Shown: piece after piece, positions 56,128 to 64,000 of the stretch | Numbering within the stretch: the stretch's first letter is position 1 | How the letters are laid out: each line of letters begins with the position of its first letter | Source of the DNA: Stictocephala bisonia | Taxonomy: Eukaryota > Arthropoda > Insecta > Hemiptera > Membracidae | Reading direction: 5' to 3' | DNA length: 64,000 nt | Assembly (NCBI GenBank): GCA_035578905.1 | Contig: JAQJVL010000161.1 | Span: 558,001 to 622,000 of the forward strand | Position numbers and translations under genes: made by a program | Notes under the pieces: model-generated | Database searches by the model: none | Told to the model about the DNA's origin: nothing | The model's input: only the letters and a program-made list of their open reading frames with translations

Positions 56128-57046
56128 TGAAGTTTATGCGCTGCCAAACCATCCAACCGATCGCCATGAAACTTTAGGATGTTGTCCTATATACTCCCGA
56201 GATGGTTTCTGTGAAGTTTGATGCAGATCCGTCCACAGGGTCCCGCCCCACGGGCTCCTAAAGATCCCATGTTATTCAAATGGAGAATCTGAATTGTTTA
56301 CAAAAAACATATGACTGTGGTTTAATGTAGTTTCACATACCATAAGCAGATTGAAGTTCTCACAACAACAGTACTGTATATGTTTTGATTTATTGTAGTT
56401 CTACATTTCACCTTGAGAGTGTAGCACACACTACTTTTACTTGATCAGGTGATCTGCATTTGGTGTTAACCTTTTTTCATCGGTAATTAAAACATGTGGT
56501 GAAACGTGAAAATAAAAAATAAATAATTATTTGTTTTGCAGTTTACTTTTTATGACATGCCTCCTAAAAAATAGATCTATGCTAAAAAAAATTCTTTTTA
56601 TTGCTTTATTTTGGTATGTCAATGAAAAATGAAAAGCGAGACAACGTCCGCCGGATTCAACTAGTTTTTTTATAAAAATTAACTGAAAATATATGAAATT
56701 TGTTCTTCATTAGATGCTTTTTACAGTGAAATAGTTAAAGAAAATATAAAAAATTATTCAGGCACTCTTATTGTATTCATAATTACAAAAATAAAAAATA
56801 AAAAACAAAATTATTTATTTTTGTAATAAGTACTTTTTACTTATTACAAAAATAAATACTTTTGTATGTATTTTCTTGTCATTGGGCTGTTCTTTGTTTA
56901 TTTTACTACAATACAAAACAAAAAATATGAAGAATGACGACAAGTAACAAAGCTATGATCGTTTTACCAAAACTCTACATTTTCACACAAAACTGCTTAG
57001 CACTTTTGAGTATATCCATAGGCCAGGCGGAATAGCACTAAAAAGG
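55143..57046. mobile_element. piggyBac-like element, 1.9 kb, with nested repeat
   Basis: TTAA at 55,139-55,142 and 57,047-57,050; ends CCCCTTTAGTGCTA / TAGCACTAAAAAGG (12 of 14 inverted). CTAGCCTGACYGCAGA occurs near 55,167 and 55,259. A (TA)n tract at 56,078-56,124 and a block ending GTCCGCCGGATTCAACTAG (about 56,048-56,670) look like a separate nested repeat. No transposase frame. Confidence 0.75.
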
Positions 57047-57050
57047 TTAA

Positions 57051-58660
57051 ACACCATCAGTAGCTGTGTGGACGACCACTGCCCCCATATCGAGCGTTTT
57101 TTCAACCGATTCCGATTATACAATGGTGTACGTCGTCAAATGCACACTTGTACACATTACTTTATTCATACTATCGTCAGCTCTTTTTTTGTTGCGTTGA
57201 CAGAAGCACAGAGTTTACTGTGCAGCTTCTGTGGCACATTAATGTATAAATAATTCAATATGGCTCATGATATTGTGATTGACTACGAATTGTTTATTCT
57301 TTGATTCAAGAAATGCCTGTTTTTTCAGATAAAACATTGAATAATCTCAAGGAAAGAAACACAACAAGGAATATGGTAAAGTGAAGAGTATCTTCAATTT
57401 ATTGTGACGAATTAGAAGACATTAAAAAGAAGAAATTCGGTAATTTCCTACAGATTTCTATATGTAAATACCATTTGGTTAGGTTAAACTAGGTTAGGTT
57501 GAATTTTATCTAGTTGGTTATGTTAGGTCAAAATAGGTTAGGTTGTATTGCATTAGGTTGGTTAGGTTAAAATAGGATTCGAATTCCTCTCTTCTTTGAT
57601 TTATTGGATTGACCCAAATAAGTCTAATTCTTCGTTTACTTTCTAAATATGTTTGTGTTTGCATAACAAAAGCGTTCAGACTTTCGAACTCAATAAATTA
57701 AATAAATGCAATATGCTTCTTTCATAATGTGTGAATTAGAGGTGGGAAACATTGGATGAAAAATACTGATCCCTCCGGTTGTTGCTTCACAACCGATTCA
57801 TTCAATGGCTCGTACCAACTATGAGATGAGTGTCTGGTAGTCTGATTATGAGTAACGCCAGGAACAGAGAATTCGTCTGTTTCATAACCCCACTCTGCTC
57901 GCAAGAGCAACGGAGGATTCATCTGTATTGTTTAGCTACATGAAAAAATTTGCAGCTTCAAGATTACAAACTATCTTCAACTTTGAAAGCATGTCCTTTT
58001 CATTATCCAAACACACATCAACTGAGCAACTGAGGGATTGCCAGTTAGTTGAGATGGAGGATAGTCTGAACGCAGCTAAACGTCCCATTTATTTAACTTT
58101 AACATTTCTTATGGCTGCCATTTTAAAACTGATAATTTGTTTACTTATTTATTTTAAACTACTCCTAACTAGATTAACAAATATGCCAAGTTTCAAAATA
58201 TTAGCTCAAACCATGTTTGAGATATAATTTTTTTAATAAAAAACACATAAGAATAAGAACGTTCATTAACCATTAAATACATTTTTGTACAATAGATTTT
58301 GTCATAATACATTCTAAATTGAACAAGTTGAGAGAGTAATTTTATTTATTTTTTGTTGTATAAATACATGTATTTTCTCTAAGATCAATAATATTTTAAT
58401 GTCTTATCTCAAAAAGATACAATCAGTCTACTACTTAAAATAAAATGAAGAAGTGTTAAGAAACTTATTGATATAAAAGTTAGAGTATACATTTAAAATA
58501 TGATATTGTTCATTGATAAAAATTTTTTGAGTGTAAAAATTGGATTATTAACAAGCCATAGGTACAATTTATCTTAGAATTTTTTCTCAGTGTATTTGTT
58601 TATTAACTTCACAAGTTTGTTATATATTTTCAGTGACACAACTACACGACAAGACAAACT
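57051..58660. other. AT-rich sequence with a TTAGGTTAGG-like patch
   Basis: 57,475-57,575 has several AGGTTAGGTT words, interrupted and not a regular pentamer array. AGAGGTGGGAAACATTGGATG at 57,738 resembles a hAT left end without a partner. No gene supported. Confidence 0.4.
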
Positions 58661-58664
58661 TTTA

Positions 58665-59725
58665 ATCAATCTATGGTGTTTTATTTGGGTATTGCTTTTA
58701 TTTCTAGTATCGTATCCTGTAAAATGCTGTTAAAATATAAAAGATCCTGGTTTTTAATTAAGTACATTACAGAGTCAAATATATATAAATTCATTACCAT
58801 CAAGATTTTTAAGTCAATAAAAATTGGTTTGCAATTCTCTAAAGGCTTAGATTTAGACATTAGTCTCAAAACCTTTTTCTGTAAAGTAAGAATTTCCTGT
58901 ATTCTACTGCAGTTACTGTAAAGAACAAGTCCGTATCTAAAAACAGATTGCAAAAAAGCAAAATATGAAGTTCTTATATAAGGTTGTGGTACAGAAATAA
59001 GCAAACATTTTAGTAGATATATTACTCTTGAGAGTCGTGAGGTAATGTAATCAATGTGTGGGTTCCATGTAAAACGATTATCAACAAAAACACCTACCTA
59101 AGTGATATTAAAACACATGTCTATAGGAACTTTCTTGCTTATTTTTATGTCTACTATCATATCCTAAAGTTGAGCCAACCTCTCGCGAAACACTCTGTAT
59201 ATATTTTTTATTAATGTAGATGTTGTATATGTTTCCCTTTGTTGGCCTAAATTTGCATCTGGTTAATACATCTAATGTAGTGTTTGGAATTTGTACAAAG
59301 TAGTGTAATAAAAATACTCTTTTAAAAATGATAATATCCTACAATTTGTAAAATGAAAAATAGATGTGATTGGAGGATTCTAATGCTACGTTTGAGCACT
59401 GAATGTTTGTGTATGATGTGTATAAGCCTCTAAGGCTTATAAACATCTACCAAATTGCTTTCAGACACATTCACCTCCAATACTAATTTATTATAATCAC
59501 AATCTTTATGAATAACTGACAAATCATCCATGTTCTGTCCAACATGTGTAACCACACCATAGAAGTCTGTATCAAGGTATATAACGCCTTAAACTGTCAT
59601 TTTCATGATCTTTGATATGCCTTCCTTTAAGTTCAATGATATCAACATTGTTCTGAAGCATAGTCTTACTAATACACTTACATTTTAAATTGCAATAAGC
59701 CTTCTGCATTGAAAGGATATATATT
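58665..59725 (-). pseudogene. LINE remnant (endonuclease and RT C-terminal pieces)
   Basis: On the minus strand, 59,430-59,725 gives NVDIIELKGRHIKDHEND and DFYGVVTHVGQNMDDLSVIH, DYNKLVLEVNVSESNLVDVYKP, which resembles a LINE endonuclease. 58,681-59,165 gives FVDNRFTWNPHIDYITSRLS, YFAFLQSVFRYGLVLYSNCS and FIDLKILMVMNLYIFDSVMY, the region after the RT core in Jockey/CR1-type LINEs. The RT core with YADD is absent, so a large internal deletion. Confidence 0.75.
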
Positions 59726-61130
59726 TAAAACATAACCTATATCCTTAAAATTTGTTTGGTCCTGAGTAGAACCGTTTTCTACTTGTTTGGTGGCTGACGA
59801 TGGTTCAGCTACCAGAAACTGTTTGTTAGTTTAGTACTACCTATACTCTATTTCACATTGAGAATGTAGTACGGTAAGCCCATAAGCAATGCTAATCAAA
59901 TGGGAGTTTTTGAGGTACAGCACTGTATAAAAATGTTGGCTCGCTGATAAAAAATAATCATAAAATCAAATTTTCGCATGGAAATGGTTGGAAAAATATT
60001 TATTGCCTGTTATTAAAGGTATAAATAAAACCAAAAAGTTGATAATTTCAAAAAATTACCATATGTTTTAAAAACATATAGGCCTTGGAGATTTATTTTT
60101 GAGAGGCCACAATTCAATTACACTGCATTTTAAGTGAATAAATATTAATTGAACATTTTGAAATTTTGTGTGAACTTTATACAGACATAGTGAATGCTTA
60201 CTTTGTTAGAATGAAATTTTTATATTGTTAAACTAATTTGTAATAATATAATATAAGTAAAAATTAGTTCATATATTTGAGAAAAGATTTGAACCTGTAA
60301 GGAAGTTTTTTATTTTTTGGTCAGATAATTTTCGTCAGCGGGAAAGTTGTAGATAAAAACTGTTACTTTATTTTTTATTAGAAACTCTTTTTACCAATAT
60401 GCATAGTTTAGTCAGTAATAAGTGACAAAGAAACATGACTGTACAGTGCGAGCAGTTGTCATCGTGTTGGCAAGTTGGCCTTATTCTGAACCATCCACGA
60501 TTCCATCGGTGCTAAAATTTGAACCCAGGAGAAATATTATTTATTTTTATATAAAACCTATCTTGGTAAAAATATGTTTTTTTAAGTTAAATTTATAATA
60601 TTAGGCAATGAAAATTACATGCATAAAGCCAGTTATTATTTTTCAGTTATTTTAACAGGACCTCAAATCATTTACAATACAGTAGGTGCTTTATAATGTA
60701 TAAGTGTCATATTTATTTTTTAGTAACCCACTCATTCCAAAAGTTTAGTAAGTCGTTGATCTTAACTTATTGCTGTTTATTAATTCTCTTTGAATATATT
60801 TATAAATAATATTTTTTTGTTTATTATGCTCATTTAAGCATACAAGGAATTTAAAATCAGTTAATTGTTATCAACATATCTCCTCTGAAGGCAGTTTTTT
60901 TTTATTTTGATAAAAACATAGTCAAAATTAAGACAAAAATGTACCGGTAACTGTAATTTTTTGTTTTATATTTTATTATTTTCTGTATTTTTGTTGGCAT
61001 GACAATCTGTCCACAATCTCCTTCCTTTCTTAATTTATAATTCTTCAATCCTAGTTCTTTCACTAATTAATGTAACTGGTTTTTTTACATAAAAAGTGAC
61101 ATTTTTTTATGTTTTTGTATTTATTTTTTT
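59726..61130. other. AT-rich sequence, no feature recognised
   Basis: Outside the recognised part of SART1 (or in its unseen 5' intron). No open frame or repeat supported. Confidence 0.4.
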
Positions 61131-62317
61131 ATGACATTATATTATGACAAATTTATATATAATAGTTTTAATCATAATAAAAAAGCCACAGGACTGTTTA
61201 TAGATTTCGAAAATGCTTTCGATTTAGTAAACCACAATATTCTACTCTCGAAGATGGAGGCTATAGGAATAAGAGGAGTATCTTTAAAATGGTTTGAAAG
61301 TTTTCTCTCTGGTAGAGAACAACAAGTCAGGGTGGGAGATTGTTTGAGCTCATACCGAAGTGTGAAAGCAGGTGTTCCACAGGGCTCATTCCTATCTGCA
61401 ACCCTATTCCTAATTTTCATAAATGACCTACTAAATAAACGGTTTCATGGACACATCAGTGCATTTGCTGATGATGTAGCATTCTTTTATTCTCATAATT
61501 CCATAGATACAATTGAAGAATTTATTCACGAAGACTTGAACCTCCTTAGAAAATGGAGCATGCATAACCAAATGATAGTTAACGTAAGTAAAACCAAATA
61601 CATAAATTTTTATTTTAAATCTTTTTATTTCCGTAATCAACTTGTTTATCATAATAATCAATGTCCTGAAATTCACTGTAACTGTCAAATTATTGAAAAG
61701 GTAGATAAGTTTAAGTACCTGGGAGTAATCTTTGACGAAAGAATGTCATGGGAAAAGCAAATTTCAAATTTACACAATAAAATTAAGTTTAGCATCAGAA
61801 AATTTTATTTTCTGAAAAACCTTTGTGACCCTTCTTTGTTACGTATTTTATATTTTGCATTGATTCATTCTCAACTACAATATGGAATAGCATGCTGGGG
61901 AGCAACTTTAAAAAAATATATAGAAAAATTAAGAATCTCACAGAATCATTATATTCGAATTATTTCAAAAAAGAAAGTTAGAGAGAGTTCCTTCCCTTTA
62001 TTTCAGCAATTAAACATATTACCAGTACAACATCTCCATTGCTTTAAAGTATTACGAATTTTTATCTAAGAAGTGGAAATATAGGATCTTTTAATTTATC
62101 ACATTATATGAGAAGTAATAATCAGAGAATTTTCCAGACACCAAAAGTTAATAAAGAAATTTTTAGACATACATTTGAATATGCAGGCCCTAAACTTTTT
62201 AACAGACTTCCACACAACATAAAACAATGTAATAAATTTACCTCTTTCTGCAAGCATCTAAAACCATGGCTATTATCATTTCCAGAAATATATTTTTTAT
62301 TGGATGTTTTGGTTTGA
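61131..62317 (+). pseudogene. LINE reverse transcriptase, core to C-terminus, frameshifted
   Basis: Contains GLFIDFENAFDLVNHNILLS, FLSGREQQVRVGD, AGVPQGSFLSATLFLIFIND and the catalytic AFADDVAFFY (FADD at 61,464-61,475), then KFKYLGVIFDERMSWEKQIS and LIHSQLQYGIACWG. The first frame stops at about 62,067; the C-terminal FEYAGPKLFNRLPHNIKQC continues in another frame to 62,317. Fingers domain and endonuclease missing at the 5' end. Confidence 0.88.
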
Positions 62318-62745
62318 TTTTGTTGTTGTTTGTTTTGTTTATGTAACTGTTCATTATAGTTAAAAGGAATTTTGGAGATTTGATGTATTGATTTGATTTG
62401 TATGGAGATTTGAGTTTGATTACTTGTCATTCTGTATTATTATAATTCGTAGAACTTAAGTCATTGCTTATTAAAATGGATGTAATTTTTTTTGTACATT
62501 TTCGAATTTTTTCATGACAGACGCTACGGAGGATGGCAGTAAATGTATAGTAAGGACTAGACTCAAAAGTTTGTGTAATGTATTATTTAGTTAGTTTTCC
62601 TTTTTGTAACGCTGGCCACACTACTGGATACGTAGTCAGTGACATTTCCCGTAAATTTTAAGAAAATGTATATTTGTAATTTTTGTTGGGAAATAAATCA
62701 TTATTTCATCATTATTTCATTTTCATTATTATTTCATTTTTTATC
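61131..62745 (+). mobile_element. 5'-truncated Jockey/CR1-type LINE
   Basis: RT core, C-terminus, 3' UTR and a terminal ATTATTTC-type repeat (about 62,695-62,745) after AATAAATCATT. Different family from the LINE at 30-35.7 kb by sequence and tail. Confidence 0.8.
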
Positions 62746-63790
62746 CGGGTAACACTTTTTGAAATACTTATATACATTTAAGACTGTCTTCCTCTCACCA
62801 CTTTTAATTATTTTTCCTTTGGCTTTTTTCCATTGTTAAAGACCACACTGAATCACTAAAATTATAATTATTGAATTCACTCTATCACTTTTCAAGACAC
62901 TCAGAAAAACACAAGCAATAACCTCAAACCTCCTCCAACACTGAATGTATGCTTGTACTTCCTTCTTGGGGGATGTTTGTTTATTCCTTTGTATCTACAG
63001 ATAAGATAAAAAGAGAGTAATGCCCAAACAGTCACTTACCCACCTTGTCCTCAGTTGAGGTCCTCAGTTGAGGTATTGATGGGTTAGAGATAATATAAGA
63101 CACACACTGAGCTGGTTTTTATTTGTTTGAAAGCTTAATTTTACTAAAAGTAGTTGATTATTTATAGTAACACAATTCATACATTTCTTGAATATTGTTA
63201 TAAAATATGTCTAATATCCTAACATAAATTTTACATACAAAAGCAATTGTATTAAATCAATTAATAATTTCAACCTAATTGTAATTTAGGTACAAAACAT
63301 GAGTTGAACCAATAAGTGTTCATTTTTGTCTTGGAATAGGCTAATTAAAACTTGATTCCTTCAAGTAGACATTAATTTACAGTATTATATTTGATCATTT
63401 ATTATCTATTTTACTATATTTGTTTTTTATCAGTAACATTTTTCTTGTAAATGAATAAACATATACGAAAATATCTACAGACTTTTATAGTTAATAATTT
63501 GTTTGTTCTTAAAATAAATTTTTAAATAACGATGATTGATTTATACACTATTTAATACCTAATTAAATTGTATGAGACATTTTAGACATATGTTTTTTTT
63601 AAACAAAAATACTGTAATATAATAAATATCCGAGCAAAACCCTGAGGATGTTATTAGACAGTGGGCAGTCAGAAAGTGCTCTATATTTTTGCACCTGCTA
63701 GTAGCACTGTGTTTGTCCATAAGAGCCGTACTGCATTCTCAACGTGAAATAGAGTATAAGTAGGGAGTGGACATAGCTTAAGGACTGCTA
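62746..63790. other. AT-rich sequence, no feature recognised
   Basis: Nothing supported except a 15-bp direct duplication (CCTCAGTTGAGGT) near 63,050-63,075. Confidence 0.4.
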
Positions 63791-63796
63791 CAGACA

Positions 63797-64000
63797 CAAA
63801 CAACATCACCCCCCTCACCTGGAGCTTAATAAGAACTTGATTTACAACGCAAAAGATGCCCACATGTTTTAGTGAACTCCATGGCTGTTTATCCAAACAA
63901 CATCACCCCCCCACCTGGAGCTTAATAAGAACTTGACATACAACGCAAAAGATGCCCACATGTTTTAGTGAACTCCATGGCTGTTTATACAAACAACATC
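63797..64000. repeat. Tandem repeat, about 97-bp unit, running off the window
   Basis: CAAACAACATC starts at 63,797, 63,894 and 63,990. The two complete units share CACCTGGAGCTTAATAAGAA and AAAGATGCCCACATGTTTTA, with few differences. Confidence 0.85.

Noticed and set aside
57928..58227. 99-codon plus frame ending in a hydrophobic segment
   Set aside because: No recognisable domain, no splice or transcript evidence; length expected by chance in AT-rich DNA of this size or from a decayed repeat.

Overview
The window looks like intron-rich, AT-rich nuclear DNA of an arthropod, most likely an insect. Support comes from the spliced host gene and the transposon mix (mariner, piggyBac-like, hAT-like, CR1-like LINEs, a tRNA-derived SINE). 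No order can be fixed from sequence alone. No bacterial operon, CRISPR array, rRNA or true tRNA gene was seen.

One host gene is recognised: the minus-strand orthologue of SART1 (yeast Snu66), a U4/U6.U5 tri-snRNP splicing factor. Thirteen coding exons lie between 51,095 and 6,665. All have AG/GT borders, and all twelve junctions keep the reading phase, giving about 688 residues in human SART1 order. The first exon(s), encoding the basic/RS-rich N-terminus, and the last exon, encoding the C-terminal tail, were not found and probably lie outside the window. Most introns are inflated by repeats: 10.96 kb between exons 9 and 10, 8.1 kb between 6 and 7, 5.6 kb between 2 and 3.

Region by region. 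1-1,217: partial LTR-like repeat. 1,411-2,011: 100-bp tandem array. 2,277-6,016: hAT-like element with a perfect 8-bp target duplication and a minisatellite inside. 6,665-9,745: SART1 exons 13 to 10 plus a SINE. 9,746-20,705: intron 9 with a pogo-like element, a degenerate LINE, a mariner split by a 993-bp LTR-like element, a second SINE and a possible piggyBac-like element. 20,865-26,032: foldback elements, a second pogo-like element, a piggyBac-like element with a transposase N-terminal remnant and a 36-bp minisatellite. 26,460-28,650: second hAT-like copy carrying its own LTR and a short retroposon. 29,681-37,809: intron holding a nearly complete CR1-like LINE whose ORF1 is split by a mariner derivative. 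37,810-51,095: SART1 exons 6 to 1, with satellites, a deleted mariner, a piggyBac-like element and a complete 1,323-bp LTR-like copy. 51,096-64,000: no host exon recognised; two piggyBac-like elements and two LINE remnants.

The main observations are a group of TTAA-flanked elements, each with its own repeated internal motif; the LTR-like family whose two ends each fold into a terminal hairpin; one minisatellite family at three loci; and several insertions dated by nesting or by an empty site in a related copy. Most coordinates were counted by hand and may be off by a base or two.
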